64,000 bases of DNA, taken from CBDAPX01 sp965198725 (lineage in GTDB: Bacteria > Pseudomonadota > Alphaproteobacteria > Rhodobacterales > Rhodobacteraceae). The position numbers were made by a program, and so were the translations under genes. The stretch spans positions 868,001 through 932,000 of the forward strand of contig CBDAPX010000002.1 in NCBI GenBank assembly GCA_965198725.1. The letters are read 5' to 3'. Below the pieces are notes generated by a model that saw nothing but the letters and a program-made list of their open reading frames with translations, ran no database searches and was not told where the DNA came from. This document shows, piece after piece, positions 23,801 through 32,529 of this stretch; the stretch's first letter is position 1, and every line of letters starts with the position of its first letter.

Positions 23801-25119
23801 GCGCTGATCCGCGCAGGTGATCGGTTCAGGAATGACCACCAGAAGTCGCCAGATTTGCCGTCATAGGCCGGGGCAAGCGCAGATAGGGTCCGTCGCATTG
23901 CGGCGATGTCGTCACGGCTCCACGTGCTGTTGGAAATCATGGCGAGTGACTTTGGGTCAAAGCGCAGGTTCCATTCGGCGCGCGATGGGGTCAGCAACGC
24001 ATCCGGCAAAACGAGGCAATGATAGGCCCGAACATCGACGGGCAGGGACAGTGCATATTGCAAGGTCGCCATGAACCCGTCCGGCGTATCGCCGGGCAAG
24101 CCAAAAATGATCTGTACTTCGACATCCGCAACCTCGGCCAATCGACGGGTCGAGGCATCGAACTTGGCGCCGTTTTGCGGGCGGTCCAGCGTTTTGAGAA
24201 CCTGTTCGTCTTTGGATTGCAACCCAACGCCGAGATAAGACGTACCCACATCCTCCAAGAACTCCAAATGCTCTGGCTTGATAGAGGCTGGGTACACCTC
24301 GGCCCAGAATTCCGCATTGCGCAAAAACGGTTGTTCCTTGTGCGCCGCGGCGAGGCTGCGAAACGCTCGGCCATTTAGGTTTAGCCCCGCATCCAGAAGA
24401 AACACGGCTGGAGCGGCGTGTTGTTGAAAGGCGGCGAGTTCCTTGACTAGGTATTCGGTCGAAAACACGGACTTTAGGTCTTTGTTGACGCCCCATTCGC
24501 AAAACCGGCAGGACAAAGGACAGCCGCGAAATGTCTCAAGATACGCCACTGAGTTCTGAGGCATTAGATCCATTTGAAAGGGGGACGGCAGGTCGGTCAA
24601 AGTCACCGGTTCAGCTGGGCCTGTGCGGATCCATTTATCCCCGACCGGAAGCGCAAGGCCGGGGATGGCGCCAAGGGCCGTCCGGCTCAGATCAGAGCAC
24701 GCGATGTCGCAAAATAAATGCTCGCCATCTCCTTCGCAAACCGCATCCAGATAATCTGCAGGCTGGGCGTAAGGGGGCAGGTCAAAAAACGCGGTCCGCG
24801 CCGACGGGCCGCCAAATACAACACAGCACTGCGGATTTTGCGTCTTGAAATTCCTTGCGATATCAATGAGGTCCGGGGCGGACCAAACGTAGATGGAAAA
24901 CCCCAAAAGATCGGGGTCAAATTCAAGCAGTGTATCGAGACGCTCTTTTTGCGAGAGCTTTTGCAGATCGATCAAGCGTATGTCGGCATCGGACATGCGC
25001 GGGTCAGCACGAACGGCTGCCTCGATCCTGCGAATGCCATAAGACGGCATTTTCAGTGGGCCAAGTTCGTCCCCGTCTATATCTGGCGTCGCACAGATCA
25101 GCGCTATGCGTCGTCCCAC
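23797..25119 (-). CDS. B12-binding domain radical SAM protein, complete
   Basis: 440 residues. An N-terminal domain resembling cobalamin-binding folds (about residues 1-140, with LLGFSIYVWSAPDLIDIARN and VVFGGPSARTAF) is followed by the radical SAM core with CPLSCRFCEWG (C-x3-C-x2-C) near residue 205, then LLDAGLNLNGRAF, SYLGVGLQSKDEQVLKTLDR and VQIIFGLPGDTPDGF. This architecture is that of cobalamin-dependent radical SAM enzymes, often methylating or rearranging natural-product precursors. Substrate unknown. First gene of a minus-strand pair, divergent from an oxygenase and two methyltransferases. Confidence 0.88.
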   Translation of the reverse strand: MGRRIALICATPDIDGDELGPLKMPSYGIRRIEAAVRADPRMSDADIRLIDLQKLSQKERLDTLLEFDPDLLGFSIYVWSAPDLIDIARNFKTQNPQCCVVFGGPSARTAFFDLPPYAQPADYLDAVCEGDGEHLFCDIACSDLSRTALGAIPGLALPVGDKWIRTGPAEPVTLTDLPSPFQMDLMPQNSVAYLETFRGCPLSCRFCEWGVNKDLKSVFSTEYLVKELAAFQQHAAPAVFLLDAGLNLNGRAFRSLAAAHKEQPFLRNAEFWAEVYPASIKPEHLEFLEDVGTSYLGVGLQSKDEQVLKTLDRPQNGAKFDASTRRLAEVADVEVQIIFGLPGDTPDGFMATLQYALSLPVDVRAYHCLVLPDALLTPSRAEWNLRFDPKSLAMISNSTWSRDDIAAMRRTLSALAPAYDGKSGDFWWSFLNRSPARISA

Positions 25120-25192
25120 TGGCGTCTCCTTGGGCTTGCTTCAAATAAGTTTCCTACACAAAGTGTAAACCGACAAGCAAAGAGGCGAGAAT

Positions 25193-25989
25193 TTGTCCGA
25201 TTTCTTTCGCTATGAAACCGTTAACGGCGCGAGCCTGCCATCTGACAAGCCATTGGCGCGCTTGCGATCCGGCGACTTGCATGCGGTTTTGATCCAAAAG
25301 GTCTATGCCAGCGACGAAATGGCAGCAGCGGTTTCTGCGTTAGAGGCAAACGCGCCGGGCTTCGAACGCACGGATTTCCCAGCAGCGTTCCAAGCTTTCT
25401 TTTACGGTCACAACCTGAATTTGGTGACTGATCTGGAGGCGTATTTTGCTGCCGAACCCGCGTTTCTGTTGGCAATGACCACTTTTCTAGACCTCGAAGA
25501 CCGGATCACTCAACTGTTGTCGCGCCTTGATACCATCCAATACGCGCCAACCGCGGAACAGACCTGAACCGATATTTTTTCACGACCCTGCGTGCGCATG
25601 GAACAGGCGGTTTCATTCCTCCGCATTTCGACAATGAAAGCGCGATGCGTCCTTCGTACAATCATTTGGCCACCAAGATCCGCCCGAACATTTTTTCGTT
25701 TGTGCTGGCCTTCAGCAAGGCTAGCCGTGGCGGCGCGCTTGAATTTTTCAACGCAACGGCTGACACGCACGCGAGCAAATTTCGCAACATCGATACCGGC
25801 GCGCCACCTCCAACGGTGGACGGGCTGGAAAAGGTTTCCATCCGCTTGGCGGCGGGCGACATGATCGTGCTGAACTCCGGAGGGTTCCTACATCAGGTCA
25901 CGCCAGTAGAAGGACAAAACACGCGTTGGACGGCTTGTTCGTTCATGGCAGAGAGCAAGAGTGGCGGCCATGTCCATTGTTGGGGATAG
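25193..25989 (+). pseudogene. 2-oxoglutarate/Fe(II) oxygenase-like protein with a frameshift
   Basis: The 5' part (25193-25567, 124 codons) and the 3' part (open to a stop at 25987-25989) lie in different frames. Reading across a one-base deletion placed between 25531 and 25569 restores a continuous protein: LLSRLDTIQYAPTA joined to GTDLNRYFFTTLRAHGTGGF. The 3' part holds an H-x-D iron motif in PPHFDNESA and a distal histidine and arginine in FLHQVTPVEGQNTRW, the facial triad and 2-oxoglutarate ligand of prolyl-hydroxylase-type oxygenases. The start at 25193 is a non-ATG codon with a purine-rich AAAGAGG upstream. The break may be natural decay or a sequencing error. Confidence 0.78.
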
Positions 25990-26767
25990 GGTAACGCGAT
26001 TTCCCTACGTCGATCCGCTGATCACGGCGTATAAAACCGGGCAGGGCACGGATCACATGCATCTTGGCTATTGGGATCAGGCCCCCGTATTGCCGGTTTC
26101 GGCTGCCGAATTTGCTGTTGCTCAGGGCAGGCTGAGCGATTTGGCTATCACGGCTGCAGACCTGCAGAATGGACAACATATTCTCGATATCGCTTGTGGG
26201 TTAGGTGGAACGTCACGCGCGATAATGGAGCATGTCCGGCCAGATCGTCTTGTCGGCATAAACTTGGATGCGAACCAGTTATCTGTTTGCCCCCCAGGCG
26301 TTGAGACGGTTCAGGCAGATGCCTGTGATTTACCGTTTGAGAACCTAAGCTTTGACCGTGCGATTTGCCTTGAAGCAGCCTTTCACTTTTCCAGCCGTCG
26401 CCAATACCTGTCGTCGGTACATCGTACCTTAAATGAGGATGGCGTCCTGGTACATGTGGATATTTTGATGTCTGATCAGGGTCTTACCGCGTCAGAAACT
26501 GCGCAAATCGAACACGTGATTGATCGCGATTTCGGGCGTTGGTCGGAACCTTGGATGAATGTCTCTGAATTTGAACGATGCGCCCGGGATTGTGGCTGGG
26601 TCATCGACCGATCTTTGAACCTGACGCAGCATGTCCTGCCGAGTTACACGCATTTGGCACCGCGTCCGTTTTCCGGGTTCGATCAGTCCAATGGGGTGGA
26701 CATTCTGGCGTTTCTGACGCGAAACGGGCTTTTGACATACACCCTTCACGTTTTGAAAAAACCATGA
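25970..26767 (+). CDS. SAM-dependent class I methyltransferase
   Basis: 265 residues from the ATG at 25970 (a GTG at 25961 is possible). Motif I is HILDIACGLGGTSRAI, with GINLDANQL as the acidic second strand, DACDLPFENLSFDRAICLEA for the later motifs, and YLSSVHRTLNEDGVLVHVDI. Overall it resembles small-molecule methyltransferases of the sterol/cyclopropane type (MHLGYWD near the N-terminus). It overlaps the end of the oxygenase gene by about 20 bases, so the two are one unit. Substrate unknown; context suggests tailoring of a product built with the radical SAM enzymes. Confidence 0.86.
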   Translation: MSIVGDRVTRFPYVDPLITAYKTGQGTDHMHLGYWDQAPVLPVSAAEFAVAQGRLSDLAITAADLQNGQHILDIACGLGGTSRAIMEHVRPDRLVGINLDANQLSVCPPGVETVQADACDLPFENLSFDRAICLEAAFHFSSRRQYLSSVHRTLNEDGVLVHVDILMSDQGLTASETAQIEHVIDRDFGRWSEPWMNVSEFERCARDCGWVIDRSLNLTQHVLPSYTHLAPRPFSGFDQSNGVDILAFLTRNGLLTYTLHVLKKP

Positions 26768-26847
26768 TGCAGGACCATTCCATGGACTTGTTCGCCTTGA
26801 TGCAAATTTCACCAAGGGGCCCTAATTGCCATGTCCACCGAACCTGA
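26764..26847 (+). CDS. Candidate 27-residue peptide between two methyltransferase genes
   Basis: A tiny frame starts MMQDHSMDLFALMQ at an ATG that overlaps the stop of the upstream methyltransferase (ATGATG) and ends in TGA 17 bases inside the next gene. It has one cysteine and two histidines near the C-terminus. A coupled peptide gene in a radical SAM/methyltransferase cluster could be a modified-peptide precursor, but a 27-codon frame can arise by chance and the overlap may only serve coupling. Confidence 0.22.
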   Translation: MMQDHSMDLFALMQISPRGPNCHVHRT

Positions 26848-27862
26848 CACGTTGCCATTTGGCGCAGAGCACCGGTATTTGGAGAACCTCGTAGGTTTCA
26901 AAGCGCTGAAGGAGGCGCTGGCACTTGGGGTGATTGATCACCTCGTGGCAGGTCCGAGTTCGTTATCTTGCTTGGCGCGGGAAACCGGCTGCGCGCCGAA
27001 AAGGCTCGCAGCTCTATGCGATCTGCTCACGCGTTCGGGTATCGTTTCGGACGCAAAAGACATCGCTTTAACACCGGAATTTTGCGAGGTTCTGACGGCG
27101 CGTCGCCCGATCCTTGAGGCAAAGGTTGGTTTTCTGGACAAGGCAATTTCTGATGTCTCCGGAGATCTGAACGCTTTGTTCTTTGATCTGGAGCGTTTTC
27201 AGGATCGGTCCGAGACCTTTGCTTTCTTTCGATATGACTTGGCCTTGGATGTACGGCCACAGTCTTTGGCGGCGACACGGCCTTGGGTGGAATACGTGAC
27301 GGCTTTGTCCGAAAGCGAAACGCCGTGGCTCTTGCCCCACATCGATTTGTCCGGTTGCCAGCGCCTACTGGAAATCGGCGGCAATACCGGGGTTTTGTCA
27401 CAAGCCTTGGTCGAAAAACACACCGGCCTCACGGCGGCCGTTCTTGATCTGCCAGCCGTTTGCGCCTTGGGGGAAGAGCGTTTGCAATCGACCCCCACAC
27501 GGTCTCGGTTGGCTTTTGTTCCCGGAGACGCCAGAGAAACAGCATGGCCCGGTCCGGTCGATGCCGTGTTGTTCAAATCTGTTCTGCATGATTGGCTTGA
27601 ACCGGATGTGCAACGGTTTTTGGAGTCTGCTGCAAACTGTCTTAAACCAGACGGACGAATTATCATTTGCGAACGCGTGCCGGTGCGCCAAACCAAGGGA
27701 CCGCTTCCGCTTTGGATGATGGCAAATCTGGTGTTTGAACCTTTCTACCGCGACCACGCGCTTTACGAGGAGTTTTGTACGGGACTGGGGATGACCGGGT
27801 CGGCACCGATTTTGGTGGACCTTGAAATGCCATTTGAAATCCGTGTATTCAAGCGCACTTAA
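26831..27862 (+). CDS. O-methyltransferase family 2 protein
   Basis: 343 residues with the layout of COMT-like/plant-type O-methyltransferases: an N-terminal winged-helix dimerisation domain (LGVIDHLVAGPSSLSCLARE, then TGCAPKRLAALCDLLTRSGI) and a C-terminal Rossmann domain with LLEIGGNTGVLSQAL, VLDLPAVCALGEE, PGDARETAWPGPVDAVLFKS and the catalytic-type histidine in SVLHDWLEP. It methylates hydroxyls in many secondary metabolites. Last gene of the plus-strand half of the cluster; convergent with thiX. Confidence 0.88.
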   Translation: MSTEPDTLPFGAEHRYLENLVGFKALKEALALGVIDHLVAGPSSLSCLARETGCAPKRLAALCDLLTRSGIVSDAKDIALTPEFCEVLTARRPILEAKVGFLDKAISDVSGDLNALFFDLERFQDRSETFAFFRYDLALDVRPQSLAATRPWVEYVTALSESETPWLLPHIDLSGCQRLLEIGGNTGVLSQALVEKHTGLTAAVLDLPAVCALGEERLQSTPTRSRLAFVPGDARETAWPGPVDAVLFKSVLHDWLEPDVQRFLESAANCLKPDGRIIICERVPVRQTKGPLPLWMMANLVFEPFYRDHALYEEFCTGLGMTGSAPILVDLEMPFEIRVFKRT

Positions 27863-27881
27863 AGACTAGGGGAGGCATCGG

Positions 27882-28631
27882 TCAATCGGCGCCAACGCTG
27901 CGATTGTCGAGCAATCGCTTGGCCATGTGATCAACGGCTTTGTGCAGCAGGATCGTGAAAAACGCCAGCACGATGAGGGCCGCAAACATCAGGTCGGTTT
28001 TGGCCCGGCCATTGGCCAGCAGCATCAGGTATCCCAATCCCTTTGATGCACCGACCCATTCGCCAATGATGGCCCCGATCGGGGCGTATACAGCGGCCAG
28101 CCGCAGGCCGCTGGCCAGACCGGGCAGGGCGGCTGGAATGCGGATATGCCAAAGCGTGCGGGGGGCGTTTGCGCCCATCACCTTGGCCATGTCGAGATAA
28201 GCCGCAGGGGTCCGGGTCAACGCATCAAGAAAGGCCGAGGTCACCGGGAAGTAGATGATCAAGAGCGCCATTGCGACCTTGGACCAAAGCCCATAGCCCA
28301 GCCAAAGCGTCAGCAGCGGGGCAAGGGCAAAGACCGGAACAGCTTGGGTAAAGACAAGGATTGGCTGGATCATCGCCCGGGCAGAGGGAGAGGCGGCCAG
28401 CGAAATGGCCGAAGCGGCCCCAAGAATGCCGCCCAGCAAGAGACCGATCAGGACCTCGGCAAAGGTGATCACCGCATGTTCCGCAATCAGCGCGCGCGAG
28501 GTCCAGATGGTTTCGGCAACCAGCATCGGACCGGGCAGGATAAACCGGGGCACGCCGGTTGTCGTGACCACCAGCTGCCACAGCGCAAGGCCAAGGCAGA
28601 GCGACCCCAGAACCACGCCAACCTGTCGCAT
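27882..28631 (-). CDS. thiX: Thiamine-precursor ABC transporter permease ThiX
   Basis: 249-residue permease with about six membrane helices, starting with a long N-terminal one (VVLGSLCLGLALWQLVVTTT) and containing the binding-protein-dependent transport loop DMAKVMGANAPRTLWHIRIP. Similar to the ThiXYZ system that imports formylaminopyrimidine, a thiamine degradation product. Its start overlaps the thiZ stop (TGATG). Last gene of the thiamine operon. Confidence 0.88.
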   Translation of the reverse strand: MRQVGVVLGSLCLGLALWQLVVTTTGVPRFILPGPMLVAETIWTSRALIAEHAVITFAEVLIGLLLGGILGAASAISLAASPSARAMIQPILVFTQAVPVFALAPLLTLWLGYGLWSKVAMALLIIYFPVTSAFLDALTRTPAAYLDMAKVMGANAPRTLWHIRIPAALPGLASGLRLAAVYAPIGAIIGEWVGASKGLGYLMLLANGRAKTDLMFAALIVLAFFTILLHKAVDHMAKRLLDNRSVGAD

Positions 28632-29362
28632 CAGCCGACCTCCAACGGTTGGCGTAAGCGCGCCAGCAGATGCGCCGCCTGTTGCAGGGTTTCGGGGTCT
28701 TCAACGTCGCGGGGCGTTGCACTGGCAGGCGGTTTGATGGCCTCCAAGCCGGTTTCGGTCAGGATTTGAATGGATTGGCCCACACGCACTGCTTCGGATG
28801 GATCATGGGTGACCAAAAGGACGGTGCGCCCGGTCAGCAATTCGCAGGCCAGATCCTGCATCTGGCTGCGCGTGCGGGCATCAAAGGCGGAAAAGGGTTC
28901 GTCCAACAGGACAACCGGGCGATCCTCCATCAACGTGCGGGCAAGTGCCACGCGCTGACGCTGACCGCCGCTCAGTTTTCCGGGCTTCTTGGCGATGTGA
29001 TCGGTCAGGCCGACACGGTCCAGCATCGCCTTAGCGCGGGCGACATCTGCCCGTTCGCCGCGCAACCGCGCGCCAATGGCAACGTTGTCGAGCACGGAAA
29101 GCCACGGCATCAACGTGTCGCTTTGTGCCATCAGGGCAATCCGGTCGGTCAGCGGTTTGCCATCCGTCGCCTCAACCGATCCGTGAAAGGATACGCCGGT
29201 CTCCAACCCGGCAAAGACCCGCAATATCGTCGATTTCCCGACACCCGATGGTCCGAGCAGACAGGTCCACTCCCCTGCCGGGACCGTCAGAGAGAGCGGG
29301 CCGAACAGCGCCCGCTCTGCCGCATGGGCCATGCCAACCAAGGACAGGCCCGGCACGCTCAT
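28631..29362 (-). CDS. thiZ: Thiamine-precursor ABC transporter ATP-binding protein ThiZ
   Basis: 243 residues. Walker A LLGPSGVGKSTILR, signature LSGGQRQRVALARTL and Walker B VVLLDEPFSAFD are intact. The ATG at 29362 overlaps the tenA stop (ATGA); the extra open frame to 29383 is tenA sequence. Partner of ThiX and ThiY in uptake of a pyrimidine moiety of thiamine. Confidence 0.9.
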   Translation of the reverse strand: MSVPGLSLVGMAHAAERALFGPLSLTVPAGEWTCLLGPSGVGKSTILRVFAGLETGVSFHGSVEATDGKPLTDRIALMAQSDTLMPWLSVLDNVAIGARLRGERADVARAKAMLDRVGLTDHIAKKPGKLSGGQRQRVALARTLMEDRPVVLLDEPFSAFDARTRSQMQDLACELLTGRTVLLVTHDPSEAVRVGQSIQILTETGLEAIKPPASATPRDVEDPETLQQAAHLLARLRQPLEVG

Positions 29363-30030
29363 ACGTTCAGCCCCATGTCCCAAAACGCCACTTCTAACCG
29401 TGTCGCGGTACCAAACCGGTCACACAGGGCCGCCCATCGCGGGCTAGTGGACGGGTCAGGGTCCAGACGCCGCGCGGCGACCGTATCGATCAACTGGCCC
29501 ACGTCCTTGCAGACCTGTTGATATTCCGGTCCGGCATAAGTCTTGATCCACTCGGCATAGGTTTCGCTGCTGGCGGTTTCCGCCAATTGCGTGCCAATCT
29601 CTCCATACCCCATGACGCAGGGCGCAAGGGCCGCCAAGAGGTCCAGCATGTCACCCGAATGGCCGGCATCCAGCACGTAGCGGGTATAGGCGATGTTGGC
29701 GGGCTTTTCTTCAGCCGCGAACAGGGCGTCTTCGCTGATCCCTTCGGCGGCACAGATGCGTACATGCAGGTCAATTTCGTCATTGATCAACCCGTTGACC
29801 GTTGCGGCCGCCAGGCGCATTTCGGCAACCGTATCGGCCTTGGTCACCGCCAAGGCCCAAGCGCGGGAAAAATGGATCAGGAACACGTAGTCTTGTACCA
29901 GATAGTTCAGGAACGCCGCGCGCGGCAGCGTTCCGTCCCCCAAACCCCGCACAAAGGCGTGATCCGTATAGGCGGGCCAATCCGTGCCCGCGCTTTCACG
30001 CCATTGAGCGAAAACCGCGCCGTAGCTCAT
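29359..30030 (-). CDS. tenA: Aminopyrimidine aminohydrolase TenA (thiaminase II family)
   Basis: 223 residues. TenA hydrolyses aminomethylpyrimidine from degraded thiamine to HMP for re-use. Features are the DHAFVRGLGDGTLPRAAFLN and YLVQDYVFLIHFSRAW N-terminal motifs and ALAPCVMGYGEIG with the catalytic cysteine. The ATG at 30030 overlaps the thiY stop (ATGA). Placement between thiY and thiZ matches the salvage route ThiXYZ plus TenA. Confidence 0.93.
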   Translation of the reverse strand: MSYGAVFAQWRESAGTDWPAYTDHAFVRGLGDGTLPRAAFLNYLVQDYVFLIHFSRAWALAVTKADTVAEMRLAAATVNGLINDEIDLHVRICAAEGISEDALFAAEEKPANIAYTRYVLDAGHSGDMLDLLAALAPCVMGYGEIGTQLAETASSETYAEWIKTYAGPEYQQVCKDVGQLIDTVAARRLDPDPSTSPRWAALCDRFGTATRLEVAFWDMGLNV

Positions 30031-30962
30031 TCCGCCCCCAGATCGATCGCCAGTTCCGACACCGGGCGGAGCCCTTCGACAAGGCCGGACGCCTCTAGAA
30101 ACGCTTCGAACCGGGTGTAGCGGCCTTCGTCCAACGCCTCGGGGCGCAGGGCAAAACGGGGCAGGGTATCGACCCACGCCTTGGCGTTCAGCTCATCGTC
30201 TAGCTCTGTTGAGGTGGCTTTGAAGATTTCCCAGCTTTCGACCGGGTGATTGACGATGTACTGTGTCGCCAGCTCTGTCGCGCGCAGGAAACGGCGGATC
30301 ATGTCGGCGTCCATCTCGGTCTTGTTGGCGACATAGATCAGCTCGTCATAGGTCGGCACGCCTTCTTCCTCGATGTAGAAACAGCGCCCTTCAACGCCTT
30401 CGATTTCCATCTGGTTGAGCTCAAAGTTCCGGAATGCCCCGATCACGGCATCCACCTGACCGGACATCAGCGACGGCGACAGCGACCAGTTCACGTTGAC
30501 CAGTTCGATATCATCGAGCGTCAGGCCGTGCTTTTCGAGAACCGCGATCAGCAACGCTTCTTCCACGCCCGCAACGGAAAAGCCGACCTTGCCGCCTTTG
30601 AGATCCGCGATCTCTTGCACCTTGCCGTCTTTCAGCACCAAGAGGCAGTTAAGCGGTGTGGCGACCAGCGTTCCCACCCGTGTCAGTGGCAGACCTTCGG
30701 CCACTTGCAGGTGCAGTTGCGGTTGATAGGACACGGCCAGTTCGGCCTGGCCTGCAGCGACCAGTTTTGGCGGGTCGGACGGGTCGGCGGGCGCAATCAC
30801 CTCGACCTCAAGACCTTGATCGGCGAAATATCCCAGCTCTTCGGCCAGAATGATCGGGCCGTGGTCGGGATTGACGAACCAATCCAGCAGCAGGGTCATC
30901 TTGTCTTGTGCAAACGCCGGGGTTGCGGTCAGCAGGGCCGCGGCAAAGGCAAAGTGTTTCAT
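30027..30962 (-). CDS. thiY: Thiamine pyrimidine-precursor binding protein ThiY
   Basis: 311 residues with a signal peptide (MKHFAFAAALLTATPAFA). A THI5/NMT1-like periplasmic binding protein: LLLDWFVNPDHGPIILAEEL, GYFADQGLEVEVIAPADPSD, then AVSYQPQLHLQVAEGLP. It delivers formylamino- or hydroxymethyl-pyrimidine to ThiXZ. Starts two bases after the thiF stop region, within the same operon. Confidence 0.92.
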   Translation of the reverse strand: MKHFAFAAALLTATPAFAQDKMTLLLDWFVNPDHGPIILAEELGYFADQGLEVEVIAPADPSDPPKLVAAGQAELAVSYQPQLHLQVAEGLPLTRVGTLVATPLNCLLVLKDGKVQEIADLKGGKVGFSVAGVEEALLIAVLEKHGLTLDDIELVNVNWSLSPSLMSGQVDAVIGAFRNFELNQMEIEGVEGRCFYIEEEGVPTYDELIYVANKTEMDADMIRRFLRATELATQYIVNHPVESWEIFKATSTELDDELNAKAWVDTLPRFALRPEALDEGRYTRFEAFLEASGLVEGLRPVSELAIDLGAE

Positions 30963-30964
30963 GT

Positions 30965-31936
30965 TCAGTCCTCTGTTGTGTCGCCAAGGGCGAGTAGGGC
31001 AATAGGGCCGGTCCAGTGATCGCGCAGGCGATCCGCGGCCTGCCAGGCGCGCAGGCCGGAACGACAGGCCAGAACGGCACGTTGGGTTTCTTTGGGGCGT
31101 GGACCGTTGGGTCCGAATTCCAAAACGGTGTGACGGGCGGCGCCGGGCAGGCCTGGTCCCGGTTCATCGACGGCGCGCAGGTCGACCAGCCAATCGTCCG
31201 GTTGAATGTCGTAGCTTGCGATGAAGCCCGGCCCGGGTGTTTCCGGGGCGGTGTCAAAACGGAAGCCCCCAAAGCGATAGCCGGAGGCATCAAAGGTCAC
31301 CAATTGGCCCAGCGGCGATGGATCGGTGCCGATCAGCACATCAATGGCCATCTGGGCCTGCAGACCGCCAATGACCCCGACCACAGGTCCCACAACGCCA
31401 TCCTCGGCACAGCTGCCCAATTGATTGGGCAGGTCCGGGAAAATGGCGCGCAGCGACGGGGCGCTGCCGCAGAACCCGCCGACATAGCCCGAAGTGCCCA
31501 GCACCGATGCGCTGATCAACGGGGTGTTCCCGGCGCAGGCGTCGGACAAGATGTAACTGGCCGCGAAACTGTCGGCGCAGTCCAGTACAAGATCGATGCC
31601 ATCGAGCAAATCCGGGGCATTGGCCGGGTCCAGATGCGTGTCCACCGGCTCTATTGCGATGGCGCTGTTCAAATCGCGCAGGGTGGCGGCAGCGGCCCGC
31701 GCCTTTGACGTGCCGATATCGCTTTCCCGGAACAGGGTCTGCCGGTGCAGGTTTGTTTGATCCACGCGGTCGCCATCCACAATCCGCAGATGCCCGACAC
31801 CGGCCCCGGCAAGGTATTGCAACACCGGGGCGGCCAGCCCGCCCGCGCCGACCACCAGCACATGCGCCGCATCCAGCTTTGCTTGCGCCTGCGCCCCAAA
31901 ACCGGGCACAGCGATCTGGCGGGCGTAGCGGCTCAT
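30965..31936 (-). CDS. thiF: ThiF/MoeB-type adenylyltransferase fused to a rhodanese-like domain
   Basis: ThiF adenylates the C-terminal glycine of the sulfur carrier ThiS. 323 residues: E1-like domain with VLVVGAGGLAAPVLQYLAGA, then IVDGDRVDQTNLHRQTLF, LVLDCADSFAASYILSDAC. The last 80 residues form a rhodanese-like domain with WLVDLRAVDEPGPG and the active-site loop LACRSGLRAW, which may carry the persulfide that becomes thiocarboxylate on ThiS. The ATG at 31936 overlaps the thiE stop (ATGA). Confidence 0.9.
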   Translation of the reverse strand: MSRYARQIAVPGFGAQAQAKLDAAHVLVVGAGGLAAPVLQYLAGAGVGHLRIVDGDRVDQTNLHRQTLFRESDIGTSKARAAAATLRDLNSAIAIEPVDTHLDPANAPDLLDGIDLVLDCADSFAASYILSDACAGNTPLISASVLGTSGYVGGFCGSAPSLRAIFPDLPNQLGSCAEDGVVGPVVGVIGGLQAQMAIDVLIGTDPSPLGQLVTFDASGYRFGGFRFDTAPETPGPGFIASYDIQPDDWLVDLRAVDEPGPGLPGAARHTVLEFGPNGPRPKETQRAVLACRSGLRAWQAADRLRDHWTGPIALLALGDTTED

Positions 31937-32529
31937 CCCGCAACCTCCAACCACGCGCGCAGACGTGCCTCTGGGTCCGCATTCAGCGTAATATCGGTGA
32001 CGGCAGACACGATATCCGCACCCGCCTCAAAGGCGCCCGGTGCCCGTTCAACCGACATTCCGCCAATGGCGACCAAAGGTGTGTCGCTGATCAGCCCGCG
32101 CCATTCCGTCAGTTTTTCAAGGCCTTGCTGGTGCCATTTCATCTTCTTCAGGATGGTGGGATAGATCGGCCCCAAGGCGACATAATCCGGTGTCAGCGCC
32201 ATGGCGCGGTCCAGTTCTGCGTGATCATGGGTGGACAAGCCCAGTTTGATCCCCGCCCGCCGAATGGCCGCGATATCGGCGGTATCGAGGTCTTCTTGTC
32301 CCAAATGCACCCAGTCACAGCCCAGATCGATGGCCACTTGCCAATAGTCGTTCACCACAAGCATGGCGCTATGTGCGGCGCACAGATCGCGCGCGCGGCT
32401 GATCTGATCGCGCAATGCGTCTTCGGCCACATCCTTGATCCGAAGCTGCACCAGCTTCACGCCCAGCGGCAGTGCGCGTTCCAGCCAAGCGACATCGTCG
32501 AAGATCGGGTAAAACCGGGGCAGGGTCAT
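31933..32529 (-). CDS. thiE: Thiamine-phosphate synthase ThiE
   Basis: Joins HMP-pyrophosphate and thiazole phosphate to thiamine monophosphate. 198 residues of a TIM barrel: VKLVQLRIKD near residue 25, ARDLCAAHSAMLVVNDYWQV, DWVHLGQEDL, GLSTHDHAELDRA, YVALGPIYPTILKK with the pyrophosphate-site residues, and PLVAIGGMSVE. Overlaps the thiG stop by ATGA. Confidence 0.95.
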   Translation of the reverse strand: MTLPRFYPIFDDVAWLERALPLGVKLVQLRIKDVAEDALRDQISRARDLCAAHSAMLVVNDYWQVAIDLGCDWVHLGQEDLDTADIAAIRRAGIKLGLSTHDHAELDRAMALTPDYVALGPIYPTILKKMKWHQQGLEKLTEWRGLISDTPLVAIGGMSVERAPGAFEAGADIVSAVTDITLNADPEARLRAWLEVAG

